Origin: Ponticaulis profundi
GTDB taxonomy: Bacteria; Pseudomonadota; Alphaproteobacteria; Caulobacterales; Hyphomonadaceae
Length of the DNA stretch: 64,000 nt
NCBI RefSeq assembly: GCF_042659465.1
Contig: NZ_JBHSSW010000009.1
Span: forward strand, 62,001-126,000
Reading direction: 5' to 3'
A model generated the notes under the pieces. It had not been told where the DNA came from, searched no databases, and saw nothing but the letters and a program-made list of their open reading frames with translations. A program made the translations under genes and the position numbers. This document shows, piece by piece, positions 22,885 through 31,074 of the stretch (positions are counted from its first letter, which is position 1; every line of letters begins with the position of its first letter).

Positions 22885-24408
22885 GTGAGGAAATTCTGCT
22901 TTTCTGCGACCATGTCAGATGCATCGCAGTCTTCAGAAACGAATAAAGGCATTGAACAGAGGTTTCTCGCCTCTGTCAGCCATGAAATCCGAACGCCGCT
23001 GAATGGCATTCTGGGCATGGCGTCTCTGCTGGCCGAAACCGAGCTCACGGCTGCGCAAAGCGATTATGTGACGGCGATCCGCCAGAGCGGCGCGCGCCTG
23101 CTCGACCTGCTGAACAACGTGCTCGACTATGCCCGCATGGACGCGGCTGGCATCGAACTGGAACCCAGCGCGGTTAATCTCGTCAAACTGTCTCAGGACG
23201 TTATAGAACTGCTCAGCCCCCGCGCTCATGAACGCGGCCTCGATCTCTGTATTCGCGCGGCTGACGATTTGCCTGAGGTTTGCATGCTGGATGATGGCCG
23301 CATGCGCCAGATCCTGTTCAACCTGGTTGGCAATGCCATCAAGTTCACAGAGACGGGCGGCGTTCTTCTGGATCTGGCGACGCATGAAGACGGCCTGTTG
23401 ATCCGGGTCTATGACTCCGGCCCCGGCCTCAGCACGGCAGATCAGGAGAAACTGTTCAAGGCCTTCTCGCAGACAGACACCAGCCATCGCGGCAAGGATG
23501 GCGGCGTTGGACTGGGCCTGACCATTGTTCGCCGACTGCTGAGCGCCATGAGTGGTGATATCCGCGTCATCAGCGAACCGGGATATGGCGCCTGTTTTGA
23601 GATCCGCATTCCAACGCAGCTGGAGCGAACGCCCGCGACAGCCAAGGACAAATCGGTTTCACCCGGATTGAAAATCGGCCTGCAGGGCCTGTCGGCACCG
23701 CTTCAGATTTCGCTCGCCTCCATGCTTTTGCAGGGTGGCCATAACGCCTTCATAGATGCGGACCCAGCCTGCATGGACCTGCTGATCGTGGATGCGAGCT
23801 GCGCGCCGAGCGAAATTCGCAAGCTTTCAGAGGCCGCGCCTGTGATCACCCTGATCCGGCCGGAAGACCGGGCACATATTGAACAGCTCAGAGCGCTTGG
23901 CACTTCGGCCTATCTGATGCGTCCCATCCGGCGCAGCTCTCTGTTTGAGCAATTGCATGCGCAGAAAAATCAGATCGTCACGCAGGACATGTCACATGCT
24001 GACGAGGCGATTGAACCGCCGCGACATGGCCGCGTCCTCATCGCCGATGACAATGCCGTCAATGCGCTGCTGGCAACCCGAACCCTTGAAAAAGCCGGTT
24101 ATACCTGTCTTTCGGCGGCTACGGGCGCCGAAGCGGTCGAAGCCATTGAACTGTCAGATTTTGATATTGTGCTGATGGATTTGCGCATGCCCGTCATGGA
24201 TGGTTTTGAGGCCATGCGCCGCGTCCGTGCCCTGACAACTGAAAAAAACAGTCTTCCCATCATTGCGATTTCTGCCGAAATCAATCCAGATGTCGAACGA
24301 GAAGCGAAAGCAGCCGGCGCAAACGCCGTCGCGGCCAAACCCCTGGACCCGCACACCCTTCGCAGCATCGTCGAACGATGGATAGACAGGCAGAAAGCTG
24401 AGGCATGA
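22885..24408 (+). CDS. Hybrid histidine kinase without sensor domain
   Basis: The product (507 residues from GTG 22885; ATG 22912 is an alternative) begins almost at once with the dimerisation box ASVSHEIRTPLNGILGM (phospho-acceptor H33). The ATPase domain follows (NLVGNAIKFTETGG, YDSGPGLSTADQEKLF, GVGLGLTIVRRLL). Residues about 265-370 look like a degenerate receiver, and 383-500 are an intact receiver with phospho-acceptor D432 in VLMDLRMPVMDG. No membrane, PAS or GAF segment exists, so the signal must come from another protein. The stop overlaps the ampG start by 4 nt. Confidence 0.9.
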   Translation: MRKFCFSATMSDASQSSETNKGIEQRFLASVSHEIRTPLNGILGMASLLAETELTAAQSDYVTAIRQSGARLLDLLNNVLDYARMDAAGIELEPSAVNLVKLSQDVIELLSPRAHERGLDLCIRAADDLPEVCMLDDGRMRQILFNLVGNAIKFTETGGVLLDLATHEDGLLIRVYDSGPGLSTADQEKLFKAFSQTDTSHRGKDGGVGLGLTIVRRLLSAMSGDIRVISEPGYGACFEIRIPTQLERTPATAKDKSVSPGLKIGLQGLSAPLQISLASMLLQGGHNAFIDADPACMDLLIVDASCAPSEIRKLSEAAPVITLIRPEDRAHIEQLRALGTSAYLMRPIRRSSLFEQLHAQKNQIVTQDMSHADEAIEPPRHGRVLIADDNAVNALLATRTLEKAGYTCLSAATGAEAVEAIELSDFDIVLMDLRMPVMDGFEAMRRVRALTTEKNSLPIIAISAEINPDVEREAKAAGANAVAAKPLDPHTLRSIVERWIDRQKAEA

Positions 24409-25847
24409 CGGGAACGACCACCAAAAGCGCCTTTATCGACAATATCCGCACCTATATGAAACCCAAAATGCTGGCCATGCTGGCGCTTGGGTTCGCGTCC
24501 GGCTTGCCGCTGATGATGGTGTTTCAGAAGCTGTCCTTCTGGCTTCGTGAGGTTGGCATTGATAAATCCACCATCACATTCATGTACTGGATTACGATCG
24601 CGTACACGCTGAAATGGCTGTGGTCGCCGGTCGTCGACCGCGTCACGCTGCCTTTCCTTGGAAAAGCCATGGGGCAGCGGCGCTCCTGGATGATGGTCGC
24701 CATTACGGGCACAGTCATCGGTCTGATGACAATTGGTCAGTCAGACCCGACCAGCGCCCTGTGGGTGACACTCCTTGGTGCTTTTATTCTGGCTTATTCA
24801 GGCGCGACGCTCGATATCTCGATTGATGCCTGGCGGATTGAGATTGGTGAAACATCCGAACAGGGCCATCTGGCCGCGATTTATCAGCTCGGATACCGGT
24901 TCGCGATCATGTTCTCCGGCGTGGGGCTGGCAATCGCCGAATATTATCCATGGTCGGTGTCATTCGGGATCATGGCAGCCGCCATGGCGCTGACCGCTAT
25001 TGTTGTGATCTTCTTTATCTCCGAACCCCATCATGCCGCGCGTATCCAGCGCGAGCCAAAGGCCTTTCACAAGGCCGTCGCAGACGGGATTATTGAACCC
25101 TTCAGCCAGCTCATCAAGCGTCTCGGGCTCTGGATTCTGCCCGTTGCTGCGCTGGTCGCGCTCTATCGGCTTCCGGACTTCACAATGGGGGTCATGGCGA
25201 GCCCGCTCTATGCTGACCTCGGATATTCCAAGGTGGTCGTTGGCGGATTTCAGAGCGGCGTTGGCCCCTGGCTATTGATCGCAGGCGCCTTTCTAGGCGG
25301 CCTGTGTGTCGCCTGGGTGGGGACAATCCGAACCCTTCTCATCGGCGCACCGCTAACCCTCTTCACCACAGCAGCCTATGCAGGTCTGGCACTTCTGGGC
25401 ACGCCGGATATGGCAGATGCCATTCGAGATGCGAATGGGGGTGAGCTTGTCGGTGTCGAACCACCGCCGAACATATACCTCATTCTTGCAATCGGGGCCG
25501 ATAACATTGCCGGCGGCTTTGTCGGCACGGCTTTTATTGCATATCTGTCTAATCTGACGGATCCGAAGAACGCCGCGACGCAATATGCGTGTCTGAGTTC
25601 GCTCTACGCATTTTTCTGTAAATTCATTGCCGGTTTTTCAGGGAGCATTGCGAACATGATTGGCTATTCCGGCCTGTTCCTGCTTTCCGCTTCTTACGCC
25701 ATTCCCGCTGCGCTCCTGATTGCCTTCATCATCTGGTACGGAACGAAGGCTGCAAAAGGCGAAACGAAATTCGATCAGGAAGCCCCCGACCCGCTGATCG
25801 ATAGCGAACCAGCGAGCCAACCTCCGGCCCGCCCCTCTTCAACCTGA
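24405..25847 (+). CDS. ampG: AmpG-type muropeptide permease (MFS)
   Basis: AmpG imports GlcNAc-anhydroMurNAc peptides from the periplasm for cell-wall recycling. The 480-residue protein has about 12-14 membrane segments and AmpG-type motifs: LALGFASGLPLMMVFQKLSFWLREVGI, YTLKWLWSPVVDRV, AYSGATLDISIDAWRIE and GFVGTAFIAYLSNL. The start overlaps the kinase stop (ATGA). A strong bidirectional terminator follows. Coupling of a permease for cell-wall fragments to a sensorless kinase is notable. Confidence 0.9.
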   Translation: MTGTTTKSAFIDNIRTYMKPKMLAMLALGFASGLPLMMVFQKLSFWLREVGIDKSTITFMYWITIAYTLKWLWSPVVDRVTLPFLGKAMGQRRSWMMVAITGTVIGLMTIGQSDPTSALWVTLLGAFILAYSGATLDISIDAWRIEIGETSEQGHLAAIYQLGYRFAIMFSGVGLAIAEYYPWSVSFGIMAAAMALTAIVVIFFISEPHHAARIQREPKAFHKAVADGIIEPFSQLIKRLGLWILPVAALVALYRLPDFTMGVMASPLYADLGYSKVVVGGFQSGVGPWLLIAGAFLGGLCVAWVGTIRTLLIGAPLTLFTTAAYAGLALLGTPDMADAIRDANGGELVGVEPPPNIYLILAIGADNIAGGFVGTAFIAYLSNLTDPKNAATQYACLSSLYAFFCKFIAGFSGSIANMIGYSGLFLLSASYAIPAALLIAFIIWYGTKAAKGETKFDQEAPDPLIDSEPASQPPARPSST

Positions 25848-25854
25848 TAAGCAC

Positions 25855-25882
25855 AAAAAAGCCCGCCAATGGCGGGCTTTTT
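25855..25882. terminator. Bidirectional intrinsic terminator between ampG and maeB
   Basis: GCCCGCC-AAT-GGCGGGC forms a 7-bp GC stem, flanked by six A on the left and five T on the right, so it ends transcripts from both sides. Confidence 0.93.
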
Positions 25883-25908
25883 CAATTCGTTTGTTGCGAT
25901 GACCTGAC

Positions 25909-28206
25909 CTAGCTGGCCTTCATGGCTTCGTGCGCATCCGGCTGGTTCACATCATAAGCCGCGATGGTCGCAAGGTTCACAATGTCAGACACCGTCGCGC
26001 CGAGCGAACAGATCTGGATGGATTCTTTCAGACCCATCAGCATCGGACCCAGCACGGTCGCTCCACCAATGCTACCCATCAGAGATGTTGAGATAGATGC
26101 TGCGTGAATGGCTGGCATGACCAGCACGTTTGCCGGGCCTGTCAGGCGCATGAACGGATAAGAGCGACGCGCCATCGGATTGAGCGCCACGCCCGCCTGC
26201 ATTTCACCTTCAAATTCGAAGTCGATATCATCGCGGGCATCCAGCATCGCCACAGCATCACGCACTTTTTCAGCGCGCTCGCCCAGCGGGCTGCCAAATG
26301 TCGAGTAAGACAGGAAGGCAACGCGCGGCGTTGCACCAAGACGGCGTGCAGCCTGTGCCGCCTCAACGGCGATATCAGCAAGCTGACCGGCATCCGGCAA
26401 CTCGGTCACGTTCGTGTCGGCAATAAAGAGCGTCTGGCCTTTGGAAATGACAACCGACATACCCATGACCGGCTCACCTTCAGCAGCATCAATCACGAGA
26501 CGCACATCTGAAAGGGCAGATTCGTAAGAGCGTGTCACACCGGTCACCATGCCATCTGCATCACCGAGAGCGACCATGCACGAGCCGAAGACGTTCCGGT
26601 CATTGTTCACCAGACGCTGAACGTCGCGCTGGAGGTAGCCTTTGCGCTTCAGGCGCTCATAGAGATAGTCGAAATAGTCTGGATTGCGGTCTGACAGAGC
26701 CGCATTGACGATCTCGAGGGAATCTTCCGGCACACCCACCTGACGCATGGTGCGCTTCACGCGCTCTTCGCGACCGATGAGGATGGCCTTGCCGAGTTCC
26801 TGAGACTGGAATGCGAAGGCAGCGCGAATGACAGAAGCCTCTTCGCCCTCTGCAAAGACGATCCGCTTTGGATCTTCGCTGCGAACCGCGCCCTGAATGC
26901 GCTGCAGGAAGCTGGCCGACGGGTCGAGACGGCGTGCCAGCTCTTCCTTATAGCCTTCCATGTCTTCAATCGGCTTGCGCGCAACGCCGGTATCCATCGC
27001 AGCCTGCGCAACGAATGGCGGCACATAAGAGATGAGACGCGGGTCGAACGGAACCGGGATGATGTAATCCGGACCAAAGGTCGGGCGCGCGCCGTGATAG
27101 GCAGCCGCAACCTCATCCGGAACGTCTTCCTGAGCCAGTTTTGCGAGCGCACGCGCCGCAGCAACTTTCATTTCCTCGTTGATTGTCCGGGCGCGAACGT
27201 CGAGTGCACCGCGGAAAATATAAGGGAAACCAAGGACGTTGTTGACCTGGTTCGGATAGTCGGAACGACCGGTCGCAATGATCGCATCGCCGCGAACTTC
27301 GCGAATTTCTTCCGGACGGATTTCCGGATCCGGGTTCGCCATGACGAACACAATCGGGTTCGCATTCATCGACTTGATCATCTCTTTCGAGACGGCGCCT
27401 TTGACCGACAGACCAAGCAGGCAGTCCGCGCCTTCAATCGCATCGGCCAGCGTGCGCTTGTCTGTTGGTACCGCAAAAGCCGACTTGAACTGATCCATAC
27501 CGTCTTCGCGGCCTTCATAGATTACACCCTGACGGTCACACATCAGAATGTTCTCTTTTCTCACGCCCAGATGATTGATCAGGCCGGCGCAGGACAGACC
27601 GGCAGCACCAGCACCGGAAATGGCGACCTTCACGTCTTCCATCTTGCGGCCAGTGATTTTACAGGCGTTCAGCAGGCCAGCTGCGGCGATGATCGCCGTA
27701 CCGTGCTGGTCATCGTGGAAAACCGGAATATCGAGTTCTTCGCGCAGGCGGCTTTCAATGATGAAACATTCCGGAGACTTGATGTCCTCCAGATTGATGC
27801 CACCGAAGCTCGGGCCGATATTGCGCACCGTGGTGATGAACTCTTCGATTTCCTTCGTCGTCACCTCAACGTCGATGGAATCGACGTCTGCAAAGCGTTT
27901 GAAGAGAACCGACTTACCTTCCATGACCGGCTTGGACGCCATCGGGCCAAGGTCACCAAGGCCGAGGATCGCCGTACCGTTCGAGATCACAGCGACCATA
28001 TTGCCTTTTGACGTGTAGTCATAAGCAAGGTCTTCATCTTCGGCGATGGCGAGTACAGGGACCGCAACACCCGGAGAATAAGCCAGCGAGAGGTCGCGTT
28101 GTGTGGCCATTGGCTTTGTTGCGATGACGGAGAGCTTTCCCGGTGTCGGATATTTGTGGAAAGCTAAAGCTTCTTCATCGGTGAAAGCTGGACGATCTGT
28201 ACTCAT
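25909..28206 (-). CDS. maeB: NADP-dependent malic enzyme with phosphotransacetylase-like domain
   Basis: MaeB converts malate to pyruvate and CO2 and makes NADPH. The 765-residue protein has the malic-enzyme part in residues 1-430 (SLAYSPGVAVPVLAI, GDLGPMASKPVMEGK, FHDDQHGTAII, ISGAGAAGLSCAGLI, ATGRSDYPNQVNNVLGFPYIFRGALDVRA). The C-terminal 330 residues resemble phosphotransacetylase and are thought to have a regulatory, not catalytic, role. This two-domain form is usual in proteobacteria. It is transcribed towards ampG from its own promoter. Confidence 0.96.
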   Translation of the reverse strand: MSTDRPAFTDEEALAFHKYPTPGKLSVIATKPMATQRDLSLAYSPGVAVPVLAIAEDEDLAYDYTSKGNMVAVISNGTAILGLGDLGPMASKPVMEGKSVLFKRFADVDSIDVEVTTKEIEEFITTVRNIGPSFGGINLEDIKSPECFIIESRLREELDIPVFHDDQHGTAIIAAAGLLNACKITGRKMEDVKVAISGAGAAGLSCAGLINHLGVRKENILMCDRQGVIYEGREDGMDQFKSAFAVPTDKRTLADAIEGADCLLGLSVKGAVSKEMIKSMNANPIVFVMANPDPEIRPEEIREVRGDAIIATGRSDYPNQVNNVLGFPYIFRGALDVRARTINEEMKVAAARALAKLAQEDVPDEVAAAYHGARPTFGPDYIIPVPFDPRLISYVPPFVAQAAMDTGVARKPIEDMEGYKEELARRLDPSASFLQRIQGAVRSEDPKRIVFAEGEEASVIRAAFAFQSQELGKAILIGREERVKRTMRQVGVPEDSLEIVNAALSDRNPDYFDYLYERLKRKGYLQRDVQRLVNNDRNVFGSCMVALGDADGMVTGVTRSYESALSDVRLVIDAAEGEPVMGMSVVISKGQTLFIADTNVTELPDAGQLADIAVEAAQAARRLGATPRVAFLSYSTFGSPLGERAEKVRDAVAMLDARDDIDFEFEGEMQAGVALNPMARRSYPFMRLTGPANVLVMPAIHAASISTSLMGSIGGATVLGPMLMGLKESIQICSLGATVSDIVNLATIAAYDVNQPDAHEAMKAS

Positions 28207-28340
28207 TGGATAGCGTTCCCCTATAACGCGGCAGGCATACTCACACTAGCGTAGAGCGGCAGCGTTCGTGTAACAACTCAAAACACCAAATTTTAAGCGA
28301 CTTACGCCTTGTCCGGTATCTTATTCCTGTCAACTAAAAC

Positions 28341-31031
28341 ATGACTGACACATCAGCCAAATCAGCTACGCCTTTTATGGCGCAATATCTCCAGATCAAG
28401 GCGCAACATCCTGATGCGCTCCTTTTCTTTCGCATGGGCGACTTCTACGAGCTTTTTTTCGAAGATGCGATACACGCGGCAGATGTGCTGGACATAACCC
28501 TCACGCATCGCGGTCAACATCAGGGTGAAAAGATCCCGATGGCGGGCGTGCCGCACCATTCTGCCGAACCCTATCTGGCGCGCCTGATCCGGGCTGGACA
28601 CCGTGTTGCCGTCTGCGAACAGACCGAAACACCGGCAGAAGCGAAGAAGCGAGGCTATAAGGCGATCGTCAATCGCGAGGTCGTCCGGATCGTGACACCG
28701 GGCACGCTGACCGAGGATACCCTGCTCGACGCGCGCGCTGAAAACCTGCTGGCGGCGGTCCTTCATGACCCCGCATCCGGTGAGATCGCCCTCGCCTTTG
28801 CCGATATTTCGACCGGCCGCTTCAGTGTTGTGAGTGATCGCCTTGCGCGCCTGTCATCGCTGATCGCAAGCTTTCAGCCGAAAGAGATTGTCTATCTGCA
28901 GGGCGCAGATGGGGAGAGCGACATCCTTGCGCAGCTCAAGCCCATGTCCGCGCCGCTAACGCCGCATGTGACACGCCAGGCTAGCCCACAGGGCGGTCGT
29001 GACTCGCTGAAGGGCGCCTTTCACCTGTCATCCGTTGAGGGGCTGGGACAATTCACGTCGCTCGAATTTGGCGTGATGGGGCTTTTGCTCAGCTATATCG
29101 AGCTGACACAGGCCGGAATTCCGCCGGAGCTGGATTTCCCGCGTCGTGAATCGCTTTCCGGCAATCTGATTGTCGACGAAACCACGCGCCACGCGCTGGA
29201 AATCGAGCGCACCCAGGCAGGAAGCCGCAAAGGATCACTGCTCGATGCCATCGACTGCACCCGCACGGCCAGTGGCGCGCGTCTGCTGAATGAGCAGCTT
29301 TCCCGTCCCCTGACAGACGTGGCGCGGATTAATATGCGCCTCGACGCCATTCAGACACTGATGGAGTTCGACCATCAGCGCGATGATATCCGGTCTGCCT
29401 TATCGGCCATGCCGGATCTTGATCGCGCCCGCGCACGACTTCGCCTGAACCGTGCCAGTCCGCGCGATCTGCAGGCCATTGCCCGCGGCATTGGGGTGAG
29501 CCAGACCATTCTGCCGGAACTGGACGATCCCGGCCTGCAAGGCGCTGCCCTGGTCTCAGATATTCACGCCGCCATTGATCAGGCAATTTCAAACGGGCTT
29601 GGTCCATTGCAGGGTCATCTGAGCAGCATGCTGGTCGATGAGCCGCCCCTTCTGGCCAATGACGGCGGGATGATCCGCAGCGGTGCCAGCGAGGAGCTCG
29701 ACCGCCTGCGCACACTCCGTGATGACAGCAAGAAAATCATCGCAGCCATGGAGCAGCGATATCAGGCTGACACCGGCATTTCGCAGCTGAAGATCAAATT
29801 CAACAATATGCTCGGTTATTATGTCGAGATCCCGGCGCGCTTTGTTGACGACCTGGAGAAAGGTGAACAGGCCAGCCTCTTCCACCGCCGTCAGGGCCTT
29901 GCCAACGCCACGCGATATACATCTGACGAACTTGTCGAGATTGCGCGCGAGATTGAAGGCGCAACGAGCGAATCCAAACTGCTGGAACTTCGTCTGTTCG
30001 AAGCTCTGATCCATGCGGTGCTCGAGCATTCCGAAGGTCTGCGCGACCTGACCCACGCCATATCTGCCCTTGATGTTGCCTGCGCAGGCGCCCACTGGGC
30101 CATCAACAATGAGGCCTGCCGACCGGAACTTTTCGCCGACAAGCGCCTCGAGGTTGAAGCCGGACGCCACCCGGTGGTCGAAGCTGCCCTTCGAAAGGAA
30201 GGACATGGTTTTGTCAGCAATCATGTCAGCCTGGGCGATGAAAGCGGAAAAGACCCGCGCCTGCAGGTCATTACCGGCCCCAACATGGCGGGTAAATCGA
30301 CCTTTCTGCGCCAGACAGCCCTTCTGGTCATTCTTGCTCAGTCAGGCTGGTTCGTACCGGCCCGCCGGATGAGTCTGGGCATTGTTGATCGCGTCTTTTC
30401 CCGCGTTGGCGCATCAGACGATCTGGCGCGTGGCAAATCCACATTCATGGTGGAGATGCTGGAAACCGCGAGCATTCTCAATCAGGCGAGTGATCGCGCC
30501 CTGGTCATTCTCGATGAAGTTGGTCGTGGCACGTCTACCTATGATGGCCTGGCGATTGCCTGGTCCTGCGTCGAATATCTGCATGACGTGATCCGCTGTC
30601 GCGGCCTGTTCGCGACGCACTATCATGAGCTCACCCAGCTCGCCGCACGCTTGCCCTTTGCCGGCAATCTTTCACTCAAGGCCCGCGAATGGCGAGGTGA
30701 CCTGATTTTCCTGCATGAAATTCAGGAAGGTCCGGCCGATAAATCCTATGGTGTGCAGGTCGCAAGACTGGCCGGACTGCCAAAAGCGGCGGTCCTGCGC
30801 GCAAAACGGGTTCTGGACGAACTGGAAGCGGACAAGAGCGACCATACGGTCACCGACGACATGCCACTTTTCAGCTTTTCAGAAGACGAAGCGGGTGCCG
30901 GCCCGGCCCCTGAAAAGGCGGACAAGCCAACCAGCGCTCCGGCGGTGGATCTGCTCAGCGAAATCGAACCGGACGAGTTAAGTCCTAAAGAAGCGCTCGA
31001 CCTTATTTACCAACTGAAAGGGCTGGTTTGA
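28341..31031 (+). CDS. mutS: DNA mismatch repair protein MutS
   Basis: MutS recognises mismatches and recruits MutL. The 896-residue protein has the mismatch-reading motif FFRMGDFYELF (Phe-x-Glu) at about 29-39, core and clamp domains, then the ATPase with Walker A GPNMAGKST near 646, DDLARGKSTFMVEM, LVILDEVGRGTSTYDGLAIAW and FATHYHEL. The C-terminus has the helical tetramerisation segment (DELSPKEALDLIYQLKGL). It heads the series mutS-glnD-murJ-trpS. Confidence 0.98.
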   Translation: MTDTSAKSATPFMAQYLQIKAQHPDALLFFRMGDFYELFFEDAIHAADVLDITLTHRGQHQGEKIPMAGVPHHSAEPYLARLIRAGHRVAVCEQTETPAEAKKRGYKAIVNREVVRIVTPGTLTEDTLLDARAENLLAAVLHDPASGEIALAFADISTGRFSVVSDRLARLSSLIASFQPKEIVYLQGADGESDILAQLKPMSAPLTPHVTRQASPQGGRDSLKGAFHLSSVEGLGQFTSLEFGVMGLLLSYIELTQAGIPPELDFPRRESLSGNLIVDETTRHALEIERTQAGSRKGSLLDAIDCTRTASGARLLNEQLSRPLTDVARINMRLDAIQTLMEFDHQRDDIRSALSAMPDLDRARARLRLNRASPRDLQAIARGIGVSQTILPELDDPGLQGAALVSDIHAAIDQAISNGLGPLQGHLSSMLVDEPPLLANDGGMIRSGASEELDRLRTLRDDSKKIIAAMEQRYQADTGISQLKIKFNNMLGYYVEIPARFVDDLEKGEQASLFHRRQGLANATRYTSDELVEIAREIEGATSESKLLELRLFEALIHAVLEHSEGLRDLTHAISALDVACAGAHWAINNEACRPELFADKRLEVEAGRHPVVEAALRKEGHGFVSNHVSLGDESGKDPRLQVITGPNMAGKSTFLRQTALLVILAQSGWFVPARRMSLGIVDRVFSRVGASDDLARGKSTFMVEMLETASILNQASDRALVILDEVGRGTSTYDGLAIAWSCVEYLHDVIRCRGLFATHYHELTQLAARLPFAGNLSLKAREWRGDLIFLHEIQEGPADKSYGVQVARLAGLPKAAVLRAKRVLDELEADKSDHTVTDDMPLFSFSEDEAGAGPAPEKADKPTSAPAVDLLSEIEPDELSPKEALDLIYQLKGLV

Positions 31032-31074
31032 GAGAAGAGGTGACGCTCAACCACAAAGTCGGTATCAATGCGCC

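Noticed and set aside
27094..28011. 305-codon open frame opposite maeB
   Set aside because: Antisense shadow; no motif or start signal.
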